Source: Acidipropionibacterium virtanenii (lineage in GTDB: Bacteria; Actinomycetota; Actinomycetes; Propionibacteriales; Propionibacteriaceae). From it: DNA of 64,000 bases. Under the pieces are notes generated by a model. It was not told the origin of the DNA and searched no databases. It saw only the letters and a program-made list of their open reading frames with translations. The translations under genes were made by a program, and so were the position numbers. Every line of letters starts with the position of its first letter. Position 1 is the stretch's first letter. Below, piece by piece: positions 8,870-22,638 of the stretch. The DNA is taken from NCBI RefSeq assembly GCF_003325455.1, contig NZ_CP025198.1, positions 1 to 64,000 of the forward strand, read 5' to 3'.

Positions 8870-9500
8870 CCGGATCCCCGAAACCCCCGATGAGGACTCC
8901 GAGCTGCCCGACGACGCCGACCGCGAGCTGGCGGCCGGACACGACGACGCCGGCACCGACCTCGCCAGGATCATCGCCCGGGCCTCGCGCGGGGACCCGG
9001 CCGGCGTCCCCCGGCGCAGAACCGACGCCGACCGGGCCGGCAAGGACCCCGAGGTGGTGCTGCCCCCGCCGCGCGGTGTCCGCGGCACAGGAGGACGACG
9101 CCGCGGCCGGCGCAACTGGGCCTGGTCGGGATCGGGACCCGATCGCCGCGATCCCGTCCCCCTCGGGCGGGCCTTCGACCGGCTCGTCTCCGAGAAGGGC
9201 TGGACGCGCGAGGTCAGCCTGCACGTCGTGCTGGCCCGCTGGCCCGAACTCGTGGGACCGGCCAACGCCGGCCACACCTGGCCGGTCGGTTATGAGAAGA
9301 CCATCCTCACGGTGCAGGCCGACTCCACCGTGTGGGCCACCTCGCTGCGCGCCATCGCACCCAACCTGGTCGCCGAACTCAACAGCCGACTGGGGGAGGG
9401 CACCGTCACCCGGGTCGTCGTCCAGGGGCCCAATGCGCCCAGCTGGAAGCACGGCCCGCGCAGCGTCCCGGGAAGAGGACCCAGAGATACCTATGGATAA
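8862..9500 (+). CDS. dciA: DUF721 family protein, DciA-type helicase-loading factor
   Basis: DUF721/DciA proteins help the replicative helicase DnaB in bacteria lacking DnaC or DnaI. The 212-residue product has a disordered acidic then Arg-rich N-terminal half (residues 1-90). The DUF721 core follows (RAFDRLVSEKGW, VLARWPELVG, LTVQADSTVWATSLRAIAPNL, LNSRLG). This layout is typical of actinobacterial members between recF and gyrB. The ATG at 8862 is preceded by GGAGGA and overlaps the recF stop. A strong hairpin directly after the stop ends the dnaN-to-dciA block. Confidence 0.88.
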   Translation: MTDRIPETPDEDSELPDDADRELAAGHDDAGTDLARIIARASRGDPAGVPRRRTDADRAGKDPEVVLPPPRGVRGTGGRRRGRRNWAWSGSGPDRRDPVPLGRAFDRLVSEKGWTREVSLHVVLARWPELVGPANAGHTWPVGYEKTILTVQADSTVWATSLRAIAPNLVAELNSRLGEGTVTRVVVQGPNAPSWKHGPRSVPGRGPRDTYG

Positions 9501-9522
9501 GGGGAGGGGGCTACCCCTCCCC
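9501..9522 (+). terminator. Terminator-like hairpin after dciA
   Basis: A perfect 9-bp GC stem (GGGGAGGGG 9501-9509 / CCCCTCCCC 9514-9522) with a GCTA loop begins right after the dciA stop. No T-run follows, which is common in high-GC actinobacteria. Its 3' flank (CGCTCGCCAGGGCTCGCTT) resembles the flank of the hairpin at 16537-16558. Confidence 0.65.
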
Positions 9523-9790
9523 GCTCGCCAGGGCTCGCTTCCTCCTCGAAAGGGTCGGGTCAGAGTCCGAGTTCGGCATCCTTGTCGCTCGCGCGGTGAG
9601 ACTGTGCAGGCGGGGTCGGTGTCGCGGGCCGGGAACTGTGGCGAGACTGTAACGGGGGACTCCTGTCGGCACCGGGTCCGGTGCGGGAAAATGGTCTGGA
9701 GAACGCATCGGGCGGCGCCGCTGATGCCCGGACCGGATGTGCCGTCCCCGGATCCGGACGACGTCCGGTCTCGACGACGAAGGAGTGACG

Positions 9791-10729
9791 ATGACCGCAC
9801 TGGTGGGAATCGACTGCGGACAGACCGGATCGCGGGCCCGGCTCGTGGTCGACGGTCGGACCCTCTGCGAGTCGGAGCACGATCCCGTCTACACCCACGG
9901 CTCCCTGGAGCCCCAGCTCGCCCGCATCATCGACGGGGCCGTCGCCGGGCTCGGCGCTTCTGATCGGACAGCTGATGCCGACGTGCCCGACCTCACCGTC
10001 GCGGTCGGATCCTCTGGCCTGTCCGAGGAGATCAGCGCCGATCTGGTCCTCAGTCTCGTCGTCTCCCCGGCAGTGACCGGCCTCATCCTCGCCCACGACT
10101 CGGTGACCAGCTATCTCGGGGCGCTGGGCCCCGAGCCCGGAGCGGTCGTGGCCGCCGGAACCGGGGTGGTGACGCTGGCCGTCGGTTCCCGGAAGGTGGC
10201 TCGGGTCGACGGCTGGGGGTACCTCTTCGGGGATGCCGGATCCGGCTACTGGATCGGTAGACGGGCCATCGAGGCCGTGCTGCGCGCCTATGACGGGCGC
10301 GGACCGGCGACCGATCTCACCGACCGGGTCACCGCGGAGTTCCCCCACCTGCCGAAGCTCTACCTGGAGGTTCAGGCCGACCCGCAGAAGGTGAGCAGGG
10401 TCGCCCGCTACGCTCGCGACGTCGCCGAGCTGGCCGGCTCGGATCCGGTGGCCACCGCCATCTCGCACGACGCCGGGCGCGCCCTGGCCGAATCCGTGGC
10501 CACCGGCCTGAGGATGGTCGACGCCGACCCCGACGCCCCGGTCGCCAGGATCGGCAACGTCTTCAGGTCCGAGGTTCTGCGCGAGACCTTCGACGAATCA
10601 TTGCGGAGCGCCGTGCCCGACGCCGTCCTCGTCGAGAATCCGGGTGCCGGCCTCGACGGTGCGGTGACGCTCGCGGGCCTTCCCGAGGGCTCCCCACTGG
10701 CGGCTTCGGTGACGGCGGCGAGGCGCTGA
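9791..10729 (+). CDS. BadF/BadG/BcrA/BcrD-type ATPase, N-acetylglucosamine kinase-like
   Basis: A 312-residue protein of the ASKHA sugar-kinase fold. The phosphate-1 motif is LVGIDCGQTGSRARL. Further motifs are the catalytic-aspartate segment LILAHDSVTS, the AAGTGVVTLAVG phosphate-2 loop, and WGYLFGDAGSGYWIGRRA, typical of N-acetylglucosamine/glucosamine kinases of the BadF family. It probably phosphorylates an amino sugar, possibly recycled from peptidoglycan, but the substrate is inferred only. ATG 9791 has AGGAG at 9781-9785. The 290 bases before it hold the dciA hairpin and an unassigned promoter. Its place between dciA and gyrB is not part of the conserved replication cluster. Confidence 0.8.
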   Translation: MTALVGIDCGQTGSRARLVVDGRTLCESEHDPVYTHGSLEPQLARIIDGAVAGLGASDRTADADVPDLTVAVGSSGLSEEISADLVLSLVVSPAVTGLILAHDSVTSYLGALGPEPGAVVAAGTGVVTLAVGSRKVARVDGWGYLFGDAGSGYWIGRRAIEAVLRAYDGRGPATDLTDRVTAEFPHLPKLYLEVQADPQKVSRVARYARDVAELAGSDPVATAISHDAGRALAESVATGLRMVDADPDAPVARIGNVFRSEVLRETFDESLRSAVPDAVLVENPGAGLDGAVTLAGLPEGSPLAASVTAARR

Positions 10730-11036
10730 ATCCGCCCGATCCGGATCTCCGGGGCCGAATCGTCGGGAAATCGGCTCTGGCGTCCTCGACCCCCACGGGC
10801 GGACCCCGACTCCAGACTGGGGGGTGATCGCCTCCCAGGCGTCCTCAAGACTCGTTGAGTGACGGGGCGCGGATCTGCGACCCGCTCCAGAGAGTGGGGA
10901 TAACAGGTTTTTCACGGGCTGATGGGGTAGAGTGGACCCGTTCGCCGGGAGGTCTCCAGAAGCACCGAGCCCCGAGTCCTCGGCGTCCGGAGATCCCATC
11001 CGGATCTCACACCGATCACACAGGAGCGCGTTGCCC
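10730..11036 (+). other. Intergenic leader of gyrB
   Basis: This 307-base stretch between the BadF-type kinase and gyrB holds no credible gene. A -10-like TAGAGT at 10928-10933 after a T-rich patch (GGTTTTTCAC, 10906-10915) is the best promoter candidate, but hexamer spacing is poor. The leader from there to gyrB would be about 100 bases. Confidence 0.35.
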
Positions 11037-13100
<2,064 letters not shown>

Positions 13101-13144
13101 GCCCTCTCGAACAACTTCATGTATGAACACTGACAAGGATTTTC

Positions 13145-15830
<2,686 letters not shown>

Positions 15831-15838
<8 letters not shown>

Positions 15839-16535
15839 CGACAGGACGAGGGTGAACCCCCGCAAGAATACGGCCGGATCGTCAACGGCGACCGGCGATC
15901 CCGATGCGACCCACTGGACCTCCGGCGATGCCCACCAGGCGTTCTCGGGCAACCAGGCGCAGCCCTCGCCGCCGGGCAAGTCCCCGCAGGCTCAGCAGCC
16001 GAAGCAGGCCCCCGGCCGGACGTCGCCGCGCACCCAGGCGCCGTCGACATCCGGAAGCACCCCGCCGCCGGCCCCGGGAGGCGCGGTGAGCGGACAGGCC
16101 GGCGTCCGTCCGGGCGGGCAGCAGGCCGCCGCCCCGAAGCCCGCCACCCTGCGCACCATCAAGCAGACCCGCAAGGCCCGGCTGAGGATCTCCCGGATCG
16201 ATCCCTGGTCGGTGATGAAGACCTCGCTCATGTTCGGCGTGGCGGGGGCCATCATCTTCTTCATCGCCGTCTGGGTGGTGTGGGGGGTCATCGGGGCCTC
16301 GGGAGCCTTCGACTCCATCAACAAGGCCGTCAACGACCTCATCGCCTCCCCGACCTCGGAGACCAAGTTCCAGCTCTCCGACTACGTCAACACCGGGCGG
16401 GTGCTCGGTCTGTCGGCGATCATCGGAGTGGTCGACGCCGTGCTCTTCACCGCCCTGGCCACCCTCTTCAGCTTCCTGTACAACCTCGCCGCCCAGGTGA
16501 TGGGAGGACTGGAGGTCACGCTGGCTGAGGACTGA
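15831..16535 (+). CDS. DUF3566 domain membrane protein
   Basis: A 234-residue protein with a long disordered Pro/Ala/Ser/Gln-rich cytoplasmic N-terminus (1-105), a basic stretch [19 protein letters not shown], and two membrane helices ([18 protein letters not shown] and [20 protein letters not shown]). The C-terminal half is the DUF3566 domain. This gene sits behind gyrA in most actinobacteria. Its function is unknown, though conservation suggests a cell-envelope or division link. GTG 15831 overlaps the gyrA stop, so it is the last gene of the gyrBA unit. A strong hairpin lies immediately after its stop. Confidence 0.9.
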
Positions 16536-16536
16536 G

Positions 16537-16558
16537 AAGGGGGAGATGACTCCCCCTT
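16537..16558 (+). terminator. Terminator-like hairpin ending the gyrBA unit
   Basis: A perfect 9-bp stem (AAGGGGGAG 16537-16545 / CTCCCCCTT 16550-16558) with an ATGA loop starts 1 base after the DUF3566 stop. The flank CGCTCGCGCAGGCGCTCGCT (16559-16578) can itself fold and resembles the flank after the dciA hairpin. Confidence 0.65.
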
Positions 16559-16708
16559 CGCTCGCGCAGGCGCTCGCTGACCCCCTCAGGCGGGGGCTCT
16601 GTGGGGGTCGGGTGGGTGTCGCTGGCCGGTCGTTGCGGGTGGGGTCTGTGTCCGCGCTCGGCGTTCGCTGACCTCTCACCGAGGCGGCGGCCCCAGTAGC
16701 CTTCTTTC

Positions 16709-17695
16709 ATGACCGGACTTCGATGGGGAATCCTCGCCACGGGCGGGATCGCCCGCACCTTCACCGCTGATCTGCGCGCCGCCGGCCTGGACGTCATTGC
16801 GGTCGGGTCCCGGTCGCTGGGATCGGCCCAGGCCTTCGCCGACGCCTTCGACATCCCGCGACGCTATCGCTCCTATCGGGACCTGGTCGCCGACCCCGAC
16901 GTCGACGTCGTGTACGTCGCGACCCCGCACGCACTCCACGCCGAGCACGCGAGACTGGCCCTGGAGGCCGGCAAGCACGTGCTCGTGGAGAAGTCCTTCA
17001 CCCTCACCCGGGCTCAGGCCGTCGAGCTGCGCGATCTCGCCGCGGCGAACGGCCTGTTCCTCATGGAGGCCATGTGGACCCGCTACCTGCCCCACATGAT
17101 GCGGATCCGCGACCTGGTGCGCTCAGGGGCCCTGGGACAGGTCCGGGCGCTGCGCGCCGACCACACCGGCGTCGGCCCGGCCGACCCCGAACACCGCCTC
17201 AACAATCCGGCGCTGGGCGGCGGGGCGCTGTTGGATATCGGCGTCTATCCGGTCTCCTTCGCGTGGGACATGCTCGGCGCCCCGGTCGACGTCCGGGCCA
17301 CCGGGATCCTCGGCCCGACCGGTGTCGACACCGAGGTCGCCACCTCTATGACCCATGGCGGCGGATCGGTCTCGACAACCCTCACCTCGCTGCGGGCAGC
17401 GGGTCCCAACGCCGCATCCGTGCTGGGCAGCGAGGCCAGCATCGAGATCGACCGGTCCTGGTTGATCCCCACCACCTTCCGGGTCGTCGCCGGCGACGGG
17501 AAGGTCGTCGAGATCTACGACCAGCCCGTCACGGGTCGCGGCATGCAGTACGAGGCCCTGGCCGTGGAGCGGTACATCGCAGAAGGGCGCACCGAGTCGG
17601 AACTGGAACCCCTCGAGGAGACCGTGGCGATCATGGGCACCCTCGACGAGATCCGGCGCCAGATCGGCCTGCGCTATCCCGGAGTCGACGACTGA
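16709..17695 (+). CDS. Gfo/Idh/MocA family oxidoreductase
   Basis: An NAD(P)-dependent dehydrogenase of the glucose-fructose oxidoreductase/inositol dehydrogenase superfamily, 328 residues. The N-terminal Rossmann domain begins WGILATGGIARTF, followed by VDVVYVATPHALH and the catalytic-lysine segment VLVEKSFTLT (EK(P/S) variant). The C-terminal domain contains GGGALLDIGVYPVSFA. The closest functional label is trans-1,2-dihydrobenzene-1,2-diol dehydrogenase-like, but such labels are unreliable in this family. It is monocistronic: a hairpin lies upstream (16537) and a long palindrome downstream (17741). ATG 16709 is the first start in frame before the Rossmann motif. Confidence 0.85.
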   Translation: MTGLRWGILATGGIARTFTADLRAAGLDVIAVGSRSLGSAQAFADAFDIPRRYRSYRDLVADPDVDVVYVATPHALHAEHARLALEAGKHVLVEKSFTLTRAQAVELRDLAAANGLFLMEAMWTRYLPHMMRIRDLVRSGALGQVRALRADHTGVGPADPEHRLNNPALGGGALLDIGVYPVSFAWDMLGAPVDVRATGILGPTGVDTEVATSMTHGGGSVSTTLTSLRAAGPNAASVLGSEASIEIDRSWLIPTTFRVVAGDGKVVEIYDQPVTGRGMQYEALAVERYIAEGRTESELEPLEETVAIMGTLDEIRRQIGLRYPGVDD

Positions 17696-17740
17696 AGCGC
17701 CGCCGCAACGTCCAGATCCCGAGGTTCCGGCTGTTCTGAA

Positions 17741-17812
17741 GACGAGAATCCCGCTCAACGGGGTGTTCCGGCCCTGTGGAGACGGAACACCCCGTTGAGC
17801 GGGATTCTCGTC
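17741..17812. repeat. Perfect 30-bp palindrome, GTTGAGCGGGA family, copy 2
   Basis: Arms 17741-17770 and 17783-17812 are perfect inverted copies of 30 bases (outer end GACGAGAATCCCGCTCAACG), with a 12-base loop at 17771-17782. The outer 19 bases of the right arm (17794-17812, GTTGAGCGGGATTCTCGTC) match 1554-1572 and 54497-54515. It lies between the oxidoreductase stop and the ribose operon promoter, so it could act as a terminator. Perfect 30-bp pairing exceeds what a terminator needs. Confidence 0.8.
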
Positions 17813-17854
17813 CTCTCGTCCGCGTAGGAGCCGACGTGTGATCCCAGGACTTCC

Positions 17855-17884
17855 TTGACGACACCCGAGGTCCTGTGGTTCACT
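17855..17884 (+). promoter_or_regulatory. Possible promoter of the rbs operon
   Basis: A near-consensus -35 TTGACG lies at 17855-17860, with a weak -10 (TTCACT, 17879-17884) 18 bases later. The LacI-type palindrome at 17888-17913 would overlap the transcription start, the position for repression. Confidence 0.4.
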
Positions 17885-17887
17885 TTT

Positions 17888-17913
17888 GGAAACGATTCCA
17901 TGTGATCGTTTCC
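17888..17913. promoter_or_regulatory. LacI-family operator upstream of rbsR
   Basis: An inverted repeat GGAAACGAT (17888-17896) / ATCGTTTCC (17905-17913) with an 8-base spacer. GAAACG half-sites are typical of LacI/GalR-family regulators. It lies 115 bases before rbsR, so autoregulation of the whole rbs operon is likely. Confidence 0.7.
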
Positions 17914-18027
17914 ATGGCGCGATGGTGCGTCCGCGGGCCACAACCTCGGAGACCATCCCCCGGTGTGGAGAAGACGATTCCGGCGACACGGTTCCGGCGA
18001 CGCAGGACAGGGAAGAGGGGTGCTCAG

Positions 18028-19035
18028 GTGCACAAGCCCACCATCAAGGACGTCGCCGCCAGATCCGGCATGTCGGTCGGCACCGTCTCACGGGTGCTCA
18101 ACGGCAGCCAGGCGACATCGGAGGCCTCCCGCCTCGCGGTCCTGGAGGCCGCCCGGGAACTGGGTTACCTGCCCAACGCCCACGCCCGCTCGCTGCGCTC
18201 GGAGCACAGCGGCACCATCGCCCTGCTGGTGCCCGACGTCCGCAACCCCTTCTTCGCCGAACTCGCCCGCGTCGTCGAGACCGCGGCGCTGGACCGGGGA
18301 CTGGCCACCCTGCTGTGCAATGCCGACGAGGACGCCGCCCAGTTCGACCGCTACGTCGAGGTGATCCGCCGCCAACGGGTCGACGGGGTCGCCATGATCC
18401 CGATCAGCGAGGCCCACCAGGCGATCGACCGGGTGATCGCCGACGCGATCCCGATGGTCTTCCTCGACCGCCACATGCCCGACATCGACATCCCGTCGGT
18501 GGTGAGCGATCCGGAGCCCGGCGTCTGGCAGGCCGTCGACCGGCTGCTGGAGGCCGGCCACACCAGGATAGGTTTCATCACCGGCCCGATGGCCTCCTCG
18601 ACCGGGCGCGAGCGCTTCCAGGCCTACGGCGCGGCGATGGCCGCCCGCGGCCACGCCGTCGACCCCGGCCTGGTCGCCCACGGGGACTTCCAGGAGGAGT
18701 CCGGGGTGCAGGGCGCGGCCCTGCTGCTGGACCGCGGCGTCACCGCGATCCTCGCCTCCGACTCGCTGATGTCGATGGGGGCGCTTCGCACCTGCCATGC
18801 CCGCGGCCTGCGGATCGGCGAGGACATCGACCTCATCGGCTTCGACGACCTGCCCGTCTTCACCCTCACCGACCCGCCACTGACGGTCGTCGACCAGCCC
18901 ATCGCCGAGATCGGCCGACGCGGGGTGGAGATGCTCATGGCCCGGATGGCCGGGGAGCGCCCCGATTCGGTCCGCCTGCCGACCAGGCTCATCGACCGGT
19001 CCTCGACGAGGGCCGACGCCGGCTCCCACCGGTGA
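18028..19035 (+). CDS. rbsR: LacI family regulator, probable ribose operon repressor
   Basis: A 335-residue regulator: an N-terminal helix-turn-helix (PTIKDVAARSGMSVGTVSRVL, about residues 4-24), hinge helix, and a periplasmic-binding-protein-like sugar domain (ALLVPDVRNPFFAELARVVE ... LIGFDDLPVFTLTDPPLTVV). It heads the ribose transport and kinase genes, so it most likely responds to ribose or a ribose derivative. GTG 18028 is chosen because the DNA-binding domain begins there, with AGAGGGG at 18014-18020. rbsA follows after 49 bases. A LacI-type palindrome lies upstream at 17888-17913. Confidence 0.9.
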   Translation: MHKPTIKDVAARSGMSVGTVSRVLNGSQATSEASRLAVLEAARELGYLPNAHARSLRSEHSGTIALLVPDVRNPFFAELARVVETAALDRGLATLLCNADEDAAQFDRYVEVIRRQRVDGVAMIPISEAHQAIDRVIADAIPMVFLDRHMPDIDIPSVVSDPEPGVWQAVDRLLEAGHTRIGFITGPMASSTGRERFQAYGAAMAARGHAVDPGLVAHGDFQEESGVQGAALLLDRGVTAILASDSLMSMGALRTCHARGLRIGEDIDLIGFDDLPVFTLTDPPLTVVDQPIAEIGRRGVEMLMARMAGERPDSVRLPTRLIDRSSTRADAGSHR

Positions 19036-19084
19036 CCGCCGATCCCACAGGTCTGAAACCAGTCACACACGGAAAGGAGAGACC

Positions 19085-20626
19085 ATGACCGCCAATCCCG
19101 ACGACGCCGTCGGCGAGCCGGTCCTGCGACTCGACCACGTCTCCAAGAGCTTCGGCCCGATCACGGTGATCGACGACGTGAGCATCGACGTCATCCCCGG
19201 ACGGGTCCGCGTCCTGCTCGGGGAGAACGGCGCGGGCAAGTCGACGCTGATCAAGATGATGGCCGGGATCTACCACCCCGACTCGGGATCGGTGATGATC
19301 GACGGCGAATCCACCGAACTGCCCGACGTCAAGGCCGCCGAGGCCCGCGGGATCGCCGTCATCCATCAGGAGCTCAACCTCGTCCCCCAGCTGTCGGTGG
19401 CCGAGAACATCATGCTCGGACGCACCCCGCGGCGCGGCGGGCTGGTCCAGTGGGGGCCGCTGCGGAAGGCCGCGCGGGCCGCCCTGGAGATGATCGGGCT
19501 GGACGTCGATCCCGGCACCCTGGTCGGATCGCTCAGTTCGGCCCAGCAGCAGCTGGTCGAGATCGCCAAGGCGCTGTCGATCGACGCCCGGGTGCTCATC
19601 CTCGACGAGCCCACCGCCGCCCTGACGCGCAGGGAGTCCCGCCAGCTGTTCTCGGTGATGGACGATCTGGCCGACCGCGGCGTCGCCATGGTCTTCATCT
19701 CCCATCACCTCGACGAGATCCCCCGCGTCGGCCACGACGTCACCGTGCTGCGCGACGGCCACGAGATCGCCCAGGTGCCCGCCGCGACGCCCGAGCCCGA
19801 ACTGGTGCGCATGATGGTGGGCCGCGACATCGACGACCAGTTCCCCAGGCGCCGCCAGGAGCCCGGCGAGGTGCTGCTGGAGGTCGAGGGGCTCACCCGC
19901 GAGGGGGTCTTCTCCGACATCAGCCTCCAGGTCCACGCCGGAGAGGTGCTCGGCCTGTCCGGGCTGGTGGGGGCCGGGCGCTCCGAGGTGGTGCGGGCGA
20001 TCTTCGGCGCCGACCGCTACGACTCCGGGACGGTGAAGGTCCGCGGCCGACTCCTCAAGCCAGGAGACGTCGGCGAGGCCATCCGCCACGGCGTCGGCCA
20101 GGTGCCCGAGGAGCGCAAGTCCCAGGCCCTGGTGCTCGGCGGCAGCGTCGCCGACAACATCGGCTACGCCACCCTGCGCTCCACGGCCCGCGCCGGACTG
20201 GTGGATCGCAAGGGCCAGCGGCGCCGCGCCGGCGAGGTGGCCGGGAAACTGCGCATCCGGATGGCCGGGCTCGACCAGCCCATGAGCAACCTGTCGGGCG
20301 GCAACCAGCAGAAGGCCGTCCTCGGCCGATGGGTGCTGGCGCAGTCCGAGGTGCTGCTGCTCGACGAGCCGACCCGCGGCGTCGACGTCGGCGCCAAGGT
20401 GGAGATCTACGAGCTCATCAACCAGATCACCGACGCCGGGGGAGCGGTGCTCATGGTCTCCAGCGAGCTGCCCGAGGTGCTCGGCATGAGCGACCGGATC
20501 GCCGTGATGGCCAACGGGCGGATCACCGGCGTCCTCGACGCCGACGGCGCCACCGAGGACGAGGTGATGACCCTGTCGGTCAAGAACGTCGACGACGCGG
20601 TCGCGGCGCCCCCCACGAACCACTGA
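19085..20626 (+). CDS. rbsA: Ribose ABC importer ATP-binding protein
   Basis: A 513-residue tandem ABC ATPase of the carbohydrate uptake type 2 (CUT2) class, which energises ribose import through RbsC. Domain 1 has Walker A LLGENGAGKSTLIK, signature LSSAQQQLVEIAKAL and Walker B VLILDEPTAAL. Domain 2 has the degenerate Walker A GLVGAGRSEVVRAIFG typical of RbsA, signature LSGGNQQKAVLGRW and LLLDEPTRGVDVGAK. AAGGAGAGACC precedes the ATG. The gene lies between rbsR and rbsC within one transcription unit. Confidence 0.95.
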   Translation: MTANPDDAVGEPVLRLDHVSKSFGPITVIDDVSIDVIPGRVRVLLGENGAGKSTLIKMMAGIYHPDSGSVMIDGESTELPDVKAAEARGIAVIHQELNLVPQLSVAENIMLGRTPRRGGLVQWGPLRKAARAALEMIGLDVDPGTLVGSLSSAQQQLVEIAKALSIDARVLILDEPTAALTRRESRQLFSVMDDLADRGVAMVFISHHLDEIPRVGHDVTVLRDGHEIAQVPAATPEPELVRMMVGRDIDDQFPRRRQEPGEVLLEVEGLTREGVFSDISLQVHAGEVLGLSGLVGAGRSEVVRAIFGADRYDSGTVKVRGRLLKPGDVGEAIRHGVGQVPEERKSQALVLGGSVADNIGYATLRSTARAGLVDRKGQRRRAGEVAGKLRIRMAGLDQPMSNLSGGNQQKAVLGRWVLAQSEVLLLDEPTRGVDVGAKVEIYELINQITDAGGAVLMVSSELPEVLGMSDRIAVMANGRITGVLDADGATEDEVMTLSVKNVDDAVAAPPTNH

Positions 20627-20667
20627 CTCTCCGGTCGACGACGACCGGTGGAAGGACTTCCCAAATC

Positions 20668-21642
20668 ATGACCAGCGCGGTCTCCGCACCCACCCGACCC
20701 TCCCCGATGGCCAGGTTCGGCCATTGGGCGCTCAATCACGGCGCACTCGTCGGACTCATCGTCCTGTGCATCGCCCTGTTCATCGCGACGCCGAACTTTC
20801 TCACCGTCTCCAATATCATCAATGTCGGAATCCAGACCGCCGTGGTGGCGATCCTGGCATTCGGCATGACCTTCGTCATCATCACCGCCGGAATCGATCT
20901 GTCGGTCGGATCACTGGCCGCATTCTCGGCGATGGTGTCGGCCTGGACGTTCACCAGCGCCTCGATGCCCGGCTGGCTCACCCTCGTCATCGGCCTGCTC
21001 GCCGGCCTGCTGGCCGGCGCCGCCTCCGGGCTGGCCATCGCCTACGCCAAACTTCCGGCATTCATCGCCACCCTGGCCATGATGAGCGTGGCCCGCGGGC
21101 TCACCCTGGTGATCTCCGACGGCACCCCGATCCCCACCGCCGGTGCGGTCAACTGGCTGGGCGAGGACCTGGGCCCCATCCCGGTGCCGGTGATCATGAT
21201 GGCCCTGGCCGGCGTGGCCTGCTGGTTCATCCTCTCGCGCACCGTGCTGGGGCGCTCGCTCTACGCCATCGGCGGCAATCCGGAGGCCGCGCGGCTCTCG
21301 GGCCTGCCGGTCAAGCACATCCTGGTCGTCGTCTACGCCCTGTCGGGGCTGTTCGCCGGACTGGCCGGCCTGGTGCTGGCCGGGCGGCTCTCCTCGGCCC
21401 AGCCGCAGGCCGGGGTCTCCTACGAGATGGACGCCATCGCCGCGGTCGTCATCGGCGGCGCCTCCCTGGCCGGCGGCGCCGGCAAGGCCAGCGGTACGTT
21501 CATCGGCGCCATTCTTCTGGCGGTGATCCGCAACGGCCTCAATATTCTCAACGTCTCCTCGTTCTGGCAGCAGGTCGTCATCGGCTGCGTCATCGCCGTG
21601 GCCGTCGGGTTCGATGTCTTCCGTACCCGAAAAGAATCCTGA
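20668..21642 (+). CDS. rbsC: Ribose ABC importer permease
   Basis: A 324-residue CUT2 permease with about eight to ten membrane helices (first GALVGLIVLCIALFIATPNF). It has the family motifs GMTFVIITAGIDLSVGS and AIGGNPEAARLSGLPV (the EAA-like loop contacting the ATPase), and GGASLAGGAGKASGTFIGA near the C-terminus. It forms the channel for ribose with RbsA and RbsB. ATG 20668 is 41 bases after rbsA, preceded by a GAAGGA element. Substrate assignment rests on the linked rbsK and rbsD. Confidence 0.95.
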   Translation: MTSAVSAPTRPSPMARFGHWALNHGALVGLIVLCIALFIATPNFLTVSNIINVGIQTAVVAILAFGMTFVIITAGIDLSVGSLAAFSAMVSAWTFTSASMPGWLTLVIGLLAGLLAGAASGLAIAYAKLPAFIATLAMMSVARGLTLVISDGTPIPTAGAVNWLGEDLGPIPVPVIMMALAGVACWFILSRTVLGRSLYAIGGNPEAARLSGLPVKHILVVVYALSGLFAGLAGLVLAGRLSSAQPQAGVSYEMDAIAAVVIGGASLAGGAGKASGTFIGAILLAVIRNGLNILNVSSFWQQVVIGCVIAVAVGFDVFRTRKES

Positions 21643-21693
21643 TCAGGACATTCCTGATCGCATCTCATTGATCATCTCGAAAGGAAAAGAACG

Positions 21694-22638
21694 ATGAAGT
21701 TCACGCGAATGACCCGGTCGCTGGCCGTGGTGATGACCGGAGCGCTGGCCCTGGGCGGCCTGGCCGCCTGCAACCGCGACGGAGGCACGGCGTCGAGCTC
21801 GAAGGGGACGGTCGTGCTGGCCGTCTCCACCCAGACCAATCCCTTCTTCGTCCAGCTCGCCAACGGCGCGAAGGCCGAGGCCAAGGCCAAGGGGGTCGAC
21901 CTCAAGATCCAGGACGCCTCCGACGACCCGGCCACTCAGGCCAACCAGATCTCCAACGCCATCTCCACCCAGGCGAAGGTCGTCATCGTCAACCCGACCG
22001 ACTCCGACGCCATCGCGCCCTCGGTGAAATCCCTCAACAAGGCCAAGATCCCCGTCATCGCCGTCGACCGCGGACCCTCCAGCGGCGACGTCGCCTCCTT
22101 CATCGCCTCCGACAACGTCGCCGGCGGTCGCCAGGCCGCCAAGGAGCTGGCCCAGCAGATGGGTGACAAGGGCGAGGTGATCCACCTCCAGGGCACCCCC
22201 GGCACCTCCTCGAGCCGCGACCGCGGCAAGGGGTTCACCGAGGAGATCGCCAAGCACACCAACATCAAGGTGGTGGCCAAGCAGACCGCCAACTTCGACC
22301 GCTCCAAGGCCCTCGACGTCTCCACCAACCTCGTCCAGGCCCACGGCGGCGTCACCGGGCTGTTCGCCGAGAACGACGAGATGGCCATCGGCGCCGTCTC
22401 CGCCCTGGGATCCAAGGCCGGCAAGAGCGTCAAGGTGGTCGGATTCGACGGGACCGCCGACGGCTTCAAGGCCGTGGCCGCCGGCACCATGGCGGCGACC
22501 GTCGCCCAGCAGCCCACCGAGCTCGGGAAGACCGCTGTCGATCAGGCCGCCGATATCCTGGCCGGCAAGAAGGTGGCCGCCACCACCCCGATCAAGGTGA
22601 TCACGGTCACCAAGGACAACGTGAAGGACTACCAGTGA
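21694..22638 (+). CDS. rbsB: Ribose-binding lipoprotein
   Basis: The substrate-binding component of the ribose importer. It has a lipoprotein signal peptide with lipobox LAAC and acylation at Cys26, so it is membrane anchored on the outside. The mature domain (VVLAVSTQTNPFFVQLANGA, NPTDSDAIAPSVK, FIASDNVAGGRQAAKEL, GLFAENDEMAIGAV) is a classic pentose/hexose periplasmic-binding fold of 314 residues in total. GAAAGGAAAAG precedes the ATG. Its stop overlaps the rbsK start by 4 bases. Confidence 0.95.
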   Translation: MKFTRMTRSLAVVMTGALALGGLAACNRDGGTASSSKGTVVLAVSTQTNPFFVQLANGAKAEAKAKGVDLKIQDASDDPATQANQISNAISTQAKVVIVNPTDSDAIAPSVKSLNKAKIPVIAVDRGPSSGDVASFIASDNVAGGRQAAKELAQQMGDKGEVIHLQGTPGTSSSRDRGKGFTEEIAKHTNIKVVAKQTANFDRSKALDVSTNLVQAHGGVTGLFAENDEMAIGAVSALGSKAGKSVKVVGFDGTADGFKAVAAGTMAATVAQQPTELGKTAVDQAADILAGKKVAATTPIKVITVTKDNVKDYQ

